From NCBI GenBank assembly GCA_028711995.1, contig JAQTRE010000007.1, forward strand, positions 1 through 53,816: a DNA stretch of 53,816 nucleotides, given 5' to 3'. Below the pieces are notes generated by a model. That model was not told the DNA's origin. It saw only the letters and a list, made by a program, of their open reading frames with translations, and ran no database searches. The position numbers and the translations under genes were made by a program. Numbering within the stretch: the first letter of the stretch is position 1; each line of letters opens with the position of its first letter. Below, in pieces: positions 24,583 through 34,056 of this stretch. This DNA comes from Dehalococcoidia bacterium (GTDB taxonomy: Bacteria; Chloroflexota; Dehalococcoidia; SZUA-161; SpSt-899).

Positions 24583-27057
24583 ATTCAAGAACACAAGGAA
24601 TTGTAACAGGCTTTTACTCATGCCGTCAAGCAGGATTTGTGCCTTTTTCGCATCACTTCCTATCCATAGCCTCTTTCCGTCGGTGACGAGTTCGATTGTA
24701 CCATTCTTGGAAGTGAGGTGAAGTCGTTCCCCTCCCACCGACTCCTGCAGCATGGAGATGACCTCTTGAGTGGGATGCCCGAATTTGTTGTCCAATCCAA
24801 CAGAGATGACTGCAACCATGGGGTTCACTTCGGCCAGGAACTCCGGAGTGGTGCTGGTATTGGAACCATGATGGCCCACTTTTAGAACCGTACTCTTGAG
24901 TTTGACGTTCTGACCGAGCAGGAATTCTTCCGCTTCTGCTTCGGTGTCTCCGGTCAGGAGCATGCTGAAGTTCTGGTCGTCAAGCCGCAACACCACCGAG
25001 TTATTCTGCCCGGTGATAATTCCCTCGGCCACACCGTGAGGGTTGAGCACTGCCAGATTGATGCCCTTCCCCATGGCAATCTGTTGACCGGCCTGCGCTA
25101 CAAGGCACTCGATGTGCTTTTCCGCGATCAGCTTATCCCATTCTCTGCAGACATCCGAATTGCATTCTTGCCCGTTGACAAGAACCCTCTTCACTTCATA
25201 GCGTTGCAGGACTTCTATTAATCCGGTGATATGGTCGCCATCGGGATGCGTCAAAACCACTAGTTCGATTGTCCGATCCCAGAACGGCAGCTTTTTCCCC
25301 AGTTGATCGCAGAGTTTGGCGGAACTGGGTCCTCCGTCGATCAGAATCTGCTGGTGCCCCTTTTGAATCAGAATGGCGTCTCCTTGTCCGACATCGAGGA
25401 TGAAGATGTGGAGTCGGTTATCCGGCGCCGTCAGAACTGCCACCCAAATGAGGACGGCTGTTCCCAGAAGGAGAAGGGATATCCATTTTGCAGGGATTTT
25501 GGAAACCAACGGTGGAAATCCTCGTAACCATTTTCTTGCTTTGCGAATCCCGATGCTCACCTGTCTTCTGTTTCCTGTCACCCCGAGGGTAATCCCCAGC
25601 ACTCCGTAGTAACCCCAGACTGTTGCTGCGCTGATTCTGATCTCAGCAGCGGCAAAAGGAATTGCCGCGAATCCCTCTACCGCTTTGAGCATGTAGGTTA
25701 CACAAAGCCATGCTGCCCAACCGATGATGCCTGCTATGGGAGGGGCGACCATTCCTATCAGTCCAACAAGTGCAGAAGTAATCATAATGCCAGGCATCGC
25801 GGGCAGTGCGAACATCGTAGCCGGTAAGCTCATCAGCGAGATCATGTGGAAATGGTAGGCGATGAGCGGCATTGTGGCCAGAACCGCTCCCAGCGTCATC
25901 GCTGAGCTTGTGATCAGAAAGTGCACGGGAGGGGATATCTCTTTCTCGGAGTTTCCCAGGACCTTCCGTTCCCGTTCTTGAAACCAGGGGGTCAGAAGAA
26001 TAACCCCTCCCATGGCGGCAAAACTGAGCTGAAATCCTGCGTCTCCCAGGAGCCAGGGGTCTATTGCCAGCATTATCGCTGCTGAAAAGACCAGCGCCAC
26101 GAAAGCGCCGTTGGGTCGTCCCAGCCAATCGGCCCAGAGCCAGAGGCTTCCCATGATCACCGCCCGAATAACCGGGGGGCTCATTCCGGTAAGGAGCGCA
26201 TAAAACCAGATTACTGCCAGGGCCAGCAGGAAGTAGGTGGGGCGTCTCCGGCCGAATATCCAGATGCCTGCTGCCATGACCATCCCGGCGACGATGCTCA
26301 CGTGAGCCCCGGAAATCGCCAGCAGATGAGTCGTTCCCGTTCGTGAGAAGTCATCTTTGACCTCTGCGGAAAGGGAACCGCGCTCTCCCAGCAAGATCGC
26401 CTTGACCAGTGAGCTCTGTGGTTCAGGCAGGGCTCTGTCCAGGGATTGCGACATCCTATTCCGCAGTCGATAGATTAGCTCCATTGGTTTAGGCTTCTCT
26501 CCGGCGTCGATGAGCGTAATTCCACTGGGGCGGGAAACGATGGAATAAACCCGCTGCCGGGCGAGATATTCCGGAAAATCGAATTCGCCGAGCATCTGTG
26601 GTGATTCCAGAAATCCTCTCATTTCCAGCAGGTCGCCATACCGGTAATAAGGGAAATCTCGCGCTGTCCCCAGATCTGGAAACTTGGGGGCGTTGACCAG
26701 CGCTGTCCCCGAAACGTCTTCCCACTTGTCATTTATCAAGATTGACTTGACTTCGATGCGCAGTGTGGTGGAGTAATCGCGCACGTCAGGGTCGATAGCA
26801 ACAACTCCTCTCAGCTCAAAAAATCCCCGATATTGTTGAAGCTCGTCGCCATCGGGTACCGATTGAACGCGAAGGATGCCGCCGGCCAACAGAAGGAGGC
26901 AGATTCCGCCCCACATCAGGGGTTTGCGACGCCAGCAGAGGATAGCGAAGATACCCGAGCTGCCTAGAAGGATGAGGAAGATAGCGGAATGAGGGTCCGA
27001 CTTCGAGCCGAGACATATCCCGAAAATCCAGGCTAAGCTCAGGAAAACCAATCGCAT
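24568..27057 (-). CDS. comEC: DNA internalization protein ComEC/Rec2
   Basis: Membrane channel protein for uptake of single-stranded DNA, 829 residues. It has an N-terminal membrane pair with an OB-like DUF4131 domain (about 1-190), the ComEC competence domain with many helices (about 215-490; LLAISGAHVSIVAGM, LLTGMSPPVIRAVIMG), and a C-terminal metallo-beta-lactamase-like domain (LDVGQGDAILIQ, LTHPDGDHITGL, VGHHGSNTS). All three parts are present at normal length. The ATG shares one base with the comEA stop (TGATG), so translation is coupled. The last codons run into the tRNA-Asp 5' end. Confidence 0.95.
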   Translation of the reverse strand: MRLVFLSLAWIFGICLGSKSDPHSAIFLILLGSSGIFAILCWRRKPLMWGGICLLLLAGGILRVQSVPDGDELQQYRGFFELRGVVAIDPDVRDYSTTLRIEVKSILINDKWEDVSGTALVNAPKFPDLGTARDFPYYRYGDLLEMRGFLESPQMLGEFDFPEYLARQRVYSIVSRPSGITLIDAGEKPKPMELIYRLRNRMSQSLDRALPEPQSSLVKAILLGERGSLSAEVKDDFSRTGTTHLLAISGAHVSIVAGMVMAAGIWIFGRRRPTYFLLALAVIWFYALLTGMSPPVIRAVIMGSLWLWADWLGRPNGAFVALVFSAAIMLAIDPWLLGDAGFQLSFAAMGGVILLTPWFQERERKVLGNSEKEISPPVHFLITSSAMTLGAVLATMPLIAYHFHMISLMSLPATMFALPAMPGIMITSALVGLIGMVAPPIAGIIGWAAWLCVTYMLKAVEGFAAIPFAAAEIRISAATVWGYYGVLGITLGVTGNRRQVSIGIRKARKWLRGFPPLVSKIPAKWISLLLLGTAVLIWVAVLTAPDNRLHIFILDVGQGDAILIQKGHQQILIDGGPSSAKLCDQLGKKLPFWDRTIELVVLTHPDGDHITGLIEVLQRYEVKRVLVNGQECNSDVCREWDKLIAEKHIECLVAQAGQQIAMGKGINLAVLNPHGVAEGIITGQNNSVVLRLDDQNFSMLLTGDTEAEAEEFLLGQNVKLKSTVLKVGHHGSNTSTTPEFLAEVNPMVAVISVGLDNKFGHPTQEVISMLQESVGGERLHLTSKNGTIELVTDGKRLWIGSDAKKAQILLDGMSKSLLQFLVFLNGPVV

Positions 27058-27572
27058 CAGTGCACCATGATCTTATCTTTGATCTTCCCGAACAGGGAGT
27101 CACCGATGCCCTTCACATTCTTCAATTCCTCAACATACTTGAAGGGGCCATTCTGAACTCGATACTCGATAATCCTTTGAGCTAACGTGGGCCCGATTCC
27201 ATCGAGCGTATCGAGAATGGCGGCGTCAGCGGTGTTGATGTTGATAAGAGGGGGCCGTTCGCCGGTTCTGGGGACATAAACCTGAGCTCCATTGCGCAAG
27301 AGGCGGGCGAGGTCTATGGCTGATGGATCGGCATTTGGCGTAAAACCTCCCGCGGCTTCAACGGCATCTACGGCTTGTGATCCCTCATTCAGATCATATT
27401 CACCCGGATTTTGCACTTCGCCGCTGATGGATATCGTGATTCCCAGTGATGGTGTTGGAAGGGTGATTTCGATCGGATAGCTCGCGGTGTTCAGTTTGAA
27501 AATGAGAGCCACTCCGCCAATCATGATGATGATCAGTAAACCGAGGATGACTCCCGTTCGAATCTTATTCAT
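27057..27572 (-). CDS. comEA: Competence protein ComEA, helix-hairpin-helix
   Basis: Membrane-anchored DNA receptor of 171 residues. It has an N-terminal membrane helix (GVILGLLIIIMIGGVALIF), an SLBB domain (ISGEVQNPGEYDLNEGSQAV) and C-terminal tandem helix-hairpin-helix motifs (ININTADAAILDTLDGIGPT; LAQRIIEYR; VKGIGDSLFGKIKDKI). It binds double-stranded DNA outside the membrane and hands it to ComEC, encoded directly downstream. The operon suggests the organism could be transformable, but pilus genes are not in this window. Confidence 0.93.
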   Translation of the reverse strand: MNKIRTGVILGLLIIIMIGGVALIFKLNTASYPIEITLPTPSLGITISISGEVQNPGEYDLNEGSQAVDAVEAAGGFTPNADPSAIDLARLLRNGAQVYVPRTGERPPLININTADAAILDTLDGIGPTLAQRIIEYRVQNGPFKYVEELKNVKGIGDSLFGKIKDKIMVH

Positions 27573-27769
27573 CGTTTTGCATGGTATGCCTGGTTAGTGT
27601 CTCTGGCGCAGGGGAACTTAACCCTTGTATACCACAGCAGGTACTGTTTTGTCCTGAGTAAAAAGACCTAATGGACCTCTTCTTGAGAAGTGCGGGGGCC
27701 TGGGATCAGCAGTCAGGGGTCAGCGTTTGAAAGGGCTCGACATACCACGTTTTTTCAAAAAGCGCTCTC

Positions 27770-27908
27770 CAGTGGGGGTTGGGGAGGCCGTCTCAAGAGA
27801 GGTGAAGGATTCTTCCTTCCGGGGGTTTGGGGGTGTCCCCCAGATGCAAAAACTCCCCCAACGAGTGGGGGCTAGGGGGTTGAGTCAGACTTTTTCAGCA
27901 CCCTGCTA
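27770..27908. repeat. Dispersed repeat family 1, copy A
   Basis: A GC-rich repeat of about 140 bp with blocks CTTCCGGGGGTTTGGGGGTG, ACTCCCCCAACGAGTGGGGG and GAGTCAGACTTTTTCAGCA. Copies lie at 31187, 42611 and in more diverged form at 46623, 48322 and 53620. The right end (CTGCTAG) contains the stop codon of the minus-strand gene at 27906-28505. Confidence 0.8.
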
Positions 27909-28505
27909 GAGGTAAAACATGGCCCATATGAGGAATACCCCGGCTAGAAGATAGACTGTGAAAGCGGAGCATCTCATGGCCTGATAATAGAACACGGCGG
28001 CTGATTCCTTTTTCAGGTTGATCCAGTGGCTGGGGCGGAAAAAGCGATGCCATGGACCTTGCCAGTCGATCATTGGGGTTGGGTCTTTCTTGACCAAAGC
28101 CCCGCTGATTGTCCGGTGAAGAAGCATGCCGGATGTAATATCTAGCACAGCCGCCAGAAAGAGCAGTGCCATGCCGATGGCAAATCTTGAGACATCGACG
28201 GAAAAAACTTCGGAATCCGAGGCGCTGATGCTCCCGACGATGATGAGGGCAATGGCGGAGAAGCCGAGGGCTATGGAGGACAACATATTGCGGATGCGGA
28301 TGCTCTCCAGGATTTCCGTTCCTTTGGTGACCGTTTGCAAATGGTCCAGCACCAAACCAAGGGCGGCCTCTACCCGTTCTAGCCGCTCCGGGACGTCATG
28401 CGGCCCAGAGACCGCGCTCTGCCCATCATCCGATTTAGTAGCAGACGGCTGGCTTTTGGCCGAGAGGGGATTGCCCTCCTTGTTTTGTACGGGATCGCTT
28501 GCCAT
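27906..28505 (-). CDS. Membrane protein of unknown function
   Basis: A 199-residue protein with a charged, coiled N-terminus (about 1-75; LERVEAALGLVLDHLQTVTK) and three to four membrane helices (IALGFSAIALIIVGSI; FAIGMALLFLAAVLDITSGM; AFTVYLLAGVFLIWAMFYL). No family recognised. The stop codon TAG lies exactly in the end of repeat copy A, so the last residues may have changed when the repeat arrived. It is likely a single-gene unit. Confidence 0.6.
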   Translation of the reverse strand: MASDPVQNKEGNPLSAKSQPSATKSDDGQSAVSGPHDVPERLERVEAALGLVLDHLQTVTKGTEILESIRIRNMLSSIALGFSAIALIIVGSISASDSEVFSVDVSRFAIGMALLFLAAVLDITSGMLLHRTISGALVKKDPTPMIDWQGPWHRFFRPSHWINLKKESAAVFYYQAMRCSAFTVYLLAGVFLIWAMFYL

Positions 28506-28951
28506 TTGCGTGTATTATACCATACCCGTCAAGGGCGGGCTGTGCCCCTTGCCCCGTGGATTTTTCTGTTCCAGCGATGCTTCAAACCGTTGCTATCTTT
28601 CCTCCCTCTGAGTGAGGCTTCACGATTCAGAAGAATGTAGCCCCATAAGGCCTAATGGTCTATCATCAAAATGATGTGGGGGTAACCCTTCAGCAAAACG
28701 GAGGGTAGAACACACTCATAATGAGGGCGTACATACTGTTCCCATGCATCATGATGGATTAGTATTGTAGTGTGGGCAGAGAACAAACAGAGAAGACGTC
28801 ATTTTTAGGTGGAGCCGATGGATCAAACCGGCTCATCGAGATAAAGTTGGAGCCAGAAAAGCCATAGCGCATGCTGTGTTTGATGATTGCTTTGATACGC
28901 CGTGAAACCGCCCTGCCTGATAGTTGTTGAGAACCGAATGGGAGAATGCTG
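28506..28951. other. Intergenic stretch without recognisable gene
   Basis: About 445 bp between divergent genes. It contains short words and no protein-like frame, tRNA fold or clear terminator. It should hold promoters for both flanking genes; none stands out as consensus. Confidence 0.35.
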
Positions 28952-29182
28952 ATGCCAAGAATGAAGATATGGGGAATGCTCTCACCCGAAGACGAGAAGC
29001 CCGGATTTGATCTTGTTCTGGATGAGGACTGGTATGCGTTATTTCTCTACAAAGGACAGCTCGTCACTCGCTTCGATCCCAGGGATTATACGGCAGCCGA
29101 GTTGCAAGAAGAGATGGGGCACATTATGCAAACACTGCGTGAAGATCAGGGAAAGGAACAGCACATCAGGGTATTCAAGTAG
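28952..29182 (+). CDS. Small acidic conserved-looking protein
   Basis: A 76-residue soluble protein (78 from the ATG at 28946). Sequence signatures are MKIWGMLSPEDEKPGFDLVL and FLYKGQLVTRFDPRDYTAAE. The ATG at 28952 has GGAG at a proper distance; the earlier one is too close. It has a strong terminator of its own at 29200-29216, so it is an independent gene and not a chance frame. Function unknown. Confidence 0.6.
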   Translation: MPRMKIWGMLSPEDEKPGFDLVLDEDWYALFLYKGQLVTRFDPRDYTAAELQEEMGHIMQTLREDQGKEQHIRVFK

Positions 29183-29199
29183 TGTGACACAGTTCCCTA

Positions 29200-29220
29200 C
29201 CCCCAGTCGTTGGGGGCATT
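29200..29220 (+). terminator. Intrinsic terminator of the small acidic gene
   Basis: CCCCCA (29200-29205), a 5-base loop and TGGGGG (29211-29216), followed by CATTTTAT. Confidence 0.75.
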
Positions 29221-29325
29221 TTATAAGGGCAGGATAAATCGAGCCTCACTGGACATCTCCCCAAAAGTGTTGGGCTTGATGACCGCTGCGGATTACGCAG
29301 GAAAAAGTCTTCCCTTAGTTTGATT

Positions 29326-29790
29326 TCAGATGGCCTTGAGCAGGTTTGCCATTTCGATAGCGTTCATACCGGCATTGAAGCCCGCATTTCCCATCTTGGT
29401 CCCGGCTCGCTCGATCGCTTGCTCAAGTGTATCGGCGGTGATGACGCCGAAAGTCAGCGGCACTCCAACGTCCAACCCCACGTTGGCTATTCCCTTGCTT
29501 ACCTCGGCAGCGATATAGTCGAAGTGCGGCGTTCCGCCGCGGATCACAGCACCCAGGCATATAACGGCATTATACCTCCCCGACTGGGCCATTTTTTTGG
29601 CAACCAGGGGGATCTCGAAGGAACCCGGTGTCCAGGCAATTTCAATATCCGCTTCTTTGACGCCATGGCGGGAGAGGGCATCTCTGGCTCCCTCCAGGAG
29701 TTTGGCAGTGATGAATTCATTGAATCGGGAAATGACGAGCCCGAACTTCAGACCTTCTCCGAGCAGCGTGCCTTCGTATTTCTTTACCAA
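29326..29790 (-). CDS. ribH: 6,7-dimethyl-8-ribityllumazine synthase
   Basis: Condenses 5-amino-6-ribitylaminouracil with 3,4-dihydroxy-2-butanone 4-phosphate in riboflavin synthesis. It has 154 residues, the normal length. Motifs are [12 protein letters not shown], the GSFEIP loop, [20 protein letters not shown] with the catalytic His of HFDY, and [12 protein letters not shown]. It is last in the rib cluster, 72 nt after ribBA. Confidence 0.97.
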   Translation of the reverse strand: MVKKYEGTLLGEGLKFGLVISRFNEFITAKLLEGARDALSRHGVKEADIEIAWTPGSFEIPLVAKKMAQSGRYNAVICLGAVIRGGTPHFDYIAAEVSKGIANVGLDVGVPLTFGVITADTLEQAIERAGTKMGNAGFNAGMNAIEMANLLKAI

Positions 29791-29862
29791 TGCTTCCCTC
29801 CTAAAGGTTTGCTTTGCTGGTCGATTGATCAGCAGGTCGGCCGATAGCCGATGGAGACCTGC

Positions 29863-31068
29863 TTAGGTGATGTCAATCAGGTGCCCCAGCTTTTCCCGTT
29901 TTGTCTTCAGATAGCCGATGTTCTCAGGCGTGGCTGGCGCCAAAATCGGCAGAGTTTCCGTTACTCGCAATCCGTAACCTTCCAGGCCGATAACCTTTTT
30001 GGGATTATTGGTGAGGAGTTTCATGTTGCGGATCCCGAGGTCCACCAGAATCTGTGCTCCGATGCCGTAATCTCGAAGGTCTGGCGCAAAGCCCAGCTTT
30101 TCATTGGCTTCCACTGTGTCCAGCCCTGTGTCTTGCAGAGCATAAGCTTTGATCTTGTTATGTAACCCGATTCCGCGACCTTCCTGCCGCATGTAGAGGA
30201 AAACTCCCTTCCCTTCTTTCTCAATGGCTTCCATGGCCATGGGGACCTGAGCGCCACAGTCGCAACGGAGGCTACCAAACACATCTCCGGTAAGGCACTC
30301 GCTGTGTACCCTGACCAGTATCGGCTCATCACAGGTGATGATGTCACCTTTAACCAGAGCAACGTGCTCATCGGTATCGATAACGCTCTTGTAGGCAATG
30401 GCCATGAACTCGCCGTATTTCGTCGGTAAATGGGCCTCTGCTATCCGGCGGACCAGTTTATCGTGTCGCCGCCGATAAGCAATCAGCTGAGTGACGCTCA
30501 CGATTTTGATGTGATGTTTGGCGGATAGTATTTCCAGGTCCGGCAAGCGGGCCATGGTTCCGTCGTCGTTCATCACTTCACAGATCACCGCCCCGGGATA
30601 GAGCCCTGCCAGCTTGGCCAGATCAATTGATGCCTCTGTATGTCCGGCGCGTACCAGCACGCCGCCGGCTCTGGCTCGCAGCGGGAACATATGCCCGGGG
30701 TATACGATATCCTCGGGCTTTGTAGACGGATCGATCAGCACTTGAACCGTAGTGGCCCGATCTGAAGCCGAGATACCCGTGGTCACCCGATGCCTTGATT
30801 CAACGGAAACCGTGAAAGGGCTATCGAAATGCGAGGTGTTGTGCCGAACCATCATCGGTATGTTGAGTTCGTCAAGGCGCTTTGCTGTTAGCGGCACGCA
30901 GATTAGCCCCCGAGCATGCTTGGCCATAAAGTTAATCGCTTCCGGGGAGATCTTTTCTGCGGCGATGACCAGGTCGCCCTCATTTTCCCGCCCTTCGTCA
31001 TCGACGACGATGACGAATTTACCGTCTCTTATATCTTCAATTGCCTCTTGAATGGTAGCTAATGCCAT
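29863..31068 (-). CDS. ribBA: Bifunctional DHBP synthase / GTP cyclohydrolase II
   Basis: Two riboflavin entry enzymes in one 401-residue chain. Residues about 1-200 are 3,4-dihydroxy-2-butanone 4-phosphate synthase ([34 protein letters not shown]). Residues about 205-400 are GTP cyclohydrolase II, with the zinc ligands in [15 protein letters not shown] and the RQEGRGIGL loop. Both halves look active. It is preceded by a 230-bp gap that holds repeat copy B. Confidence 0.97.
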   Translation of the reverse strand: MALATIQEAIEDIRDGKFVIVVDDEGRENEGDLVIAAEKISPEAINFMAKHARGLICVPLTAKRLDELNIPMMVRHNTSHFDSPFTVSVESRHRVTTGISASDRATTVQVLIDPSTKPEDIVYPGHMFPLRARAGGVLVRAGHTEASIDLAKLAGLYPGAVICEVMNDDGTMARLPDLEILSAKHHIKIVSVTQLIAYRRRHDKLVRRIAEAHLPTKYGEFMAIAYKSVIDTDEHVALVKGDIITCDEPILVRVHSECLTGDVFGSLRCDCGAQVPMAMEAIEKEGKGVFLYMRQEGRGIGLHNKIKAYALQDTGLDTVEANEKLGFAPDLRDYGIGAQILVDLGIRNMKLLTNNPKKVIGLEGYGLRVTETLPILAPATPENIGYLKTKREKLGHLIDIT

Positions 31069-31186
31069 AATGCGTGCGCCTCCTGACTCAGTTTAAAGTT
31101 TATTATGTGGCAGGAGATAAGTCAACGATAGGCAGTGGAACCTTCAATCCCAGATTGAGCGTTCATCAGCTTCCATTCCCCGGGTA

Positions 31187-31303
31187 TCCAGCAGTCTGCT
31201 GAAAAAGTCTGACTCACCCCCCGATCTCGGTCGAGGGCAGGCCCCCCTAACCCCCAGACCCCCGGAAGGAGGAATCCGTCACCTCTTTTTCAGCGGCCTG
31301 CTA
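31187..31303. repeat. Dispersed repeat family 1, copy B, with terminal inverted repeats
   Basis: This copy lies in the opposite orientation to copies A and C. Its two ends are inverted relatives: CAGCAGTCTGCTGAAAAAG at the left and the reverse of TAGCAGGCCGCTGAAAAAG at the right. A size of about 115 bp with terminal inverted repeats and no gene makes it MITE-like. The right end supplies the TAG stop of the riboflavin synthase gene. Confidence 0.8.
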
Positions 31304-31924
31304 GGCAAAACCGTGCTGAGCCAAGAACTCCAAAGTCATCTCCGGCTTGTATTTGCCTGCCAGTTTTTCCACATACTTGGCAATGATGTCGATTTCTAGG
31401 TTAACTAGGCCGCCAGGCCGTTTATCGGCAAACGTGGTATTGTTTTGCGTATAGGTGACCAGTGAGACGCTTACCGAATGGGCATCGCACTCAACGATGG
31501 TGAGGCTGATGCCGTCGATAGCGACAAATCCCTTCTCCACGGCATAGCGAGTGATCTGGGGTGGTGCCGAGACTTTCATGATCACCGCATCCCCTTCCGG
31601 TACAAAGGAAACAATCTTGCCGGTTCCATCGATGTGTCCCTGGACGAAGTGGCCTCCGAAGCGATCTCCCAGAGCCAATGCTCTCTCCAGGTTGATCTTA
31701 TCGCCGGGTTTTAATGTCCCCAGAGTGGTGCGGCGCAACGTCTCCGGCATGACATCGACCGAGAAATCGGCGTTTCCAATAGCCGTGACTGTGAGGCAGG
31801 GTCCGTTCACCGCAATGCTATCGCCCAGCCGGGTGCCTTCCAGCACCTTTCTGGCCGCGATGACCAGCTTTCCTGGCCCGGCAAACTTGAGTTGACCCAC
31901 TTCTTCTACGATTCCGGTAAACAT
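31301..31924 (-). CDS. ribE: Riboflavin synthase alpha chain
   Basis: Dismutates two lumazine molecules to riboflavin. It has 207 residues with the usual two lumazine-binding barrels: MFTGIVEEVGQLKF to about residue 95, and GHFVQGHIDGTGKIVSF onward. The C-terminal helix is present (AKYVEKLAGKY). It starts 4 nt after the ribD stop. Its stop codon coincides with the end of repeat copy B, so the last residues (EFLAQHGFA) deserve comparison with relatives. Confidence 0.96.
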   Translation of the reverse strand: MFTGIVEEVGQLKFAGPGKLVIAARKVLEGTRLGDSIAVNGPCLTVTAIGNADFSVDVMPETLRRTTLGTLKPGDKINLERALALGDRFGGHFVQGHIDGTGKIVSFVPEGDAVIMKVSAPPQITRYAVEKGFVAIDGISLTIVECDAHSVSVSLVTYTQNNTTFADKRPGGLVNLEIDIIAKYVEKLAGKYKPEMTLEFLAQHGFA

Positions 31925-31928
31925 GCTG

Positions 31929-33047
31929 CTATCTCATGTATCCGCTTACCATTATATCATCCCCGAATCGCTCCACCCTAATTCGTTTCAATCGAAGAGC
32001 TTCAGCGACAGAGTTCACACCCTGGCCGGCAACCGGGGGTATGGCTTGGCTGCCTCCGATAATCATGGGGGAGATGAATGCCAGGACCTTGTCAACCCGT
32101 TCAAGATCGAAGAGCGAACCCATCAGCGTGCCTCCACCCTCGACCAGCACACTCGTGATTCCCTGTCGCCCCAGATGGCGGAGCAGACCATCGATATCCA
32201 CCCGATCGTCTTTCGAAGGCAGCGTAAGTACACTCACTCCAAGATCAGAATATTGCTTTAATTGTTCCCGCTCTATCGCAGGCGTAGCCGCGATCAATAC
32301 TTTATCTGGTGATTGAAGCACTTTGGCTGAGAGCGGAGTGCGGCCATGGCTATCGATGATCACCCGAAGAGGCTGACGGACTTTTCCTCCTATCCTGGCG
32401 GTAAGTTGAGGATCATCGCGGAGAACCGTATTGACGCCGACCATAATTGCATCCGTTTTCCAGCGAACCTGGTGAACGTATTCTCTCGACTGTTCATTGC
32501 TGATCCACCGGGAATCAAAGGTTCGGGTGGCGATTTTTCCATCGAGGCTCATAGCGAACTTGGCGGTGACAAAAGGCATTCCGGTGGTGATGTGCCTGGC
32601 ATAGGCTTCGTTAATTTCTTTTGCTTCCTCTTCACGATCGCCGAGGTATGTCTTGATCCCGCTCCCCTCCAGTTGCGCCTTACCCTTGCCCGAAACCAGT
32701 GGGTTGGGGTCTAGCATGGCCATGTGGACTTCCCGGATGCCGCTGGCGACTATGGCCTCAGTGCAAGGTGGGGTGCGCCCGAAGTGGCAGCAGGGTTCGA
32801 GAGTGACGTACAGAGTGGCTCCTCGGGATGCCTCGCCAGCCTGGCTGAGCGCCATGATCTCGGCGTGGGCGGAGCCCGGAGGTTGAGTGTATCCTTCACC
32901 AACAACCTTGCCCTCTTTTACAATTACAGCCCCGACTGCCGGGTTGGGGCTGACGTTCCCCAGAGCCTTCTTGGCTTGCACAAGCGCAAGCTGCATGTGA
33001 TCAGTCGTCATTGCTGCCAAATCAACCTCATCAGGAGTTTGCGACAT
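31929..33047 (-). CDS. ribD: Bifunctional diaminohydroxyphosphoribosylaminopyrimidine deaminase / reductase
   Basis: Second and third steps of riboflavin synthesis. The N-terminal deaminase has the zinc site HAEIMAL and PCCHFGRTPPCTEAI. The C-terminal reductase has KFAMSLDGKIATR, VGVNTVLRDDPQLTAR and VEGGGTLMGSLF. The start is uncertain: ATG 33047, GTG 33065 and ATG 33011 are all in frame without a strong ribosome site, and homologues usually begin near the last. It is first in the rib cluster and divergent from the metal transporter operon. No FMN-riboswitch-like structure is visible in the short upstream region. Confidence 0.95.
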   Translation of the reverse strand: MSQTPDEVDLAAMTTDHMQLALVQAKKALGNVSPNPAVGAVIVKEGKVVGEGYTQPPGSAHAEIMALSQAGEASRGATLYVTLEPCCHFGRTPPCTEAIVASGIREVHMAMLDPNPLVSGKGKAQLEGSGIKTYLGDREEEAKEINEAYARHITTGMPFVTAKFAMSLDGKIATRTFDSRWISNEQSREYVHQVRWKTDAIMVGVNTVLRDDPQLTARIGGKVRQPLRVIIDSHGRTPLSAKVLQSPDKVLIAATPAIEREQLKQYSDLGVSVLTLPSKDDRVDIDGLLRHLGRQGITSVLVEGGGTLMGSLFDLERVDKVLAFISPMIIGGSQAIPPVAGQGVNSVAEALRLKRIRVERFGDDIMVSGYMR

Positions 33048-33095
33048 GTGAGCGCATTCTATCACCCCCGGCAGCAGGGTGCAACTGACGGATAG

Positions 33096-33140
33096 TTGAC
33101 AGCCCCCTTTCGAGTACCTATAATTGCAAGTGGTTGCAAT
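33096..33140 (+). promoter_or_regulatory. Consensus sigma-70 promoter with overlapping palindromic operator
   Basis: TTGACA (33096-33101), a 17-nt spacer and TATAAT (33119-33124) are a perfect consensus promoter. The operator ATTGCAA-GTGG-TTGCAAT (33123-33140) begins inside the -10 box, so a bound repressor would block the start site. The following AACATATGCTTGCAG is also conserved at the promoter near 38.1 kb. The form TTGCAA-N4-TTGCAA resembles Fur-family sites; the Nur (nickel) box of Streptomyces is TTGCaa-N5-ttGCAA. It drives the ABC transporter operon. Confidence 0.8.
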
Positions 33141-33175
33141 AACATATGCTTGCAGTAGCTGGGGGAGCCGTTTAG

Positions 33176-34039
33176 ATGAGAAGGATCGTTTCGTGGGTTA
33201 AGGTTGCTGTTGTCCCGTTGCTCCTGGTGGCGATGCTGGTTTCTCTGGGGTGTTCGGATGATTCCAGTGATGCGTCCCAATCGAACCTGAAGGTGGTCAC
33301 ATCAACCTCCCTGATTTCCGCTATCGTCGAAGCGGTAGGGGGAGATCATGTCGAAGTAGTCAATATCATTCCGCCCTCACAATGTCCGGGGCATTTCGAT
33401 CTCAAACCGGGGGATGTTCGGAAGTTGGCCGATGCCGATCTCTTCCTCATGCACGGCTGGCAGGGAGAGAAGTTTTCGCAGTCGCTGATTGCGTCGGTTA
33501 ATAACGGCGCGCTTATCGTGGAAAAGCTGAATATTCCCGGCAACTGGATGACCCCGCCGGTTCAACTCCAGGCCGTTGATCAGATCACCGCTTTACTGGT
33601 CAGAGAAGATGCAGAGAATACTGCGGATTATCAGAAAGCAGCAACAGATTGCAAAGAAGAGATCGCGGCAAAAGAGGCGGAGATCAAGGCGAAGCTGGCC
33701 CAAGCGAGTCTTGCCGGAATCGATGTGCTGTGCTCGGAGCAGCAGTCGCCTTTCCTCCAATGGACCGGTTTAAATGTTGTTGCTACCTATGGTGAACCGG
33801 ATTCACTCACCCCGCAGGTGGTGAAGGATTTGATAGACAAAGGCAGAGAGGCAAAAGCGACACTTGTCATCGATAACCTGCAGAGTGGAGCAGATGCGGG
33901 GAAGGGGATCGCCGAGGAGCTTGGTGCCAGACGGATAACGCTTTCCAATTTCCCCGGTGGATTTGAGAATGCCGAAACATGGGCCAAGGCGATCGATAAG
34001 AATATCGATTTGCTCATCAAGGCATTGGCAGCCCATTGA
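33176..34039 (+). CDS. Metal ABC transporter substrate-binding lipoprotein (TroA/ZnuA family)
   Basis: Extracytoplasmic metal receptor of 287 residues. It has a lipobox (LVSLGC, Cys at about 26) and the cluster A-I fold pattern (LKVVTSTSLISAIVEAVGGD). Candidate ligands are His in CPGHFDLKPGD, His in FLMHGWQG and Asp in VIDNLQSG. The third canonical His is not seen where expected: the segment reads CSEQQSPFLQWTGL. The ligand set is therefore unusual for a zinc protein. It is first of an operon with ATPase, permease, methyltransferase, His-rich protein, CooT and Fur. Zinc, manganese or nickel are possible; the CooT neighbour points to nickel. Confidence 0.85.
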   Translation: MRRIVSWVKVAVVPLLLVAMLVSLGCSDDSSDASQSNLKVVTSTSLISAIVEAVGGDHVEVVNIIPPSQCPGHFDLKPGDVRKLADADLFLMHGWQGEKFSQSLIASVNNGALIVEKLNIPGNWMTPPVQLQAVDQITALLVREDAENTADYQKAATDCKEEIAAKEAEIKAKLAQASLAGIDVLCSEQQSPFLQWTGLNVVATYGEPDSLTPQVVKDLIDKGREAKATLVIDNLQSGADAGKGIAEELGARRITLSNFPGGFENAETWAKAIDKNIDLLIKALAAH

Positions 34040-34056
34040 CCGGAACGGAGTACAGA

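Noticed and set aside
27770-27908. Repeat A as a CRISPR array
   Set aside because: There is no unit of constant length with regular spacers; the copies are single and dispersed.
33048-33175. FMN riboswitch before ribD
   Set aside because: The shared upstream region is only about 110-130 bp and shows no conserved RFN-type stems.
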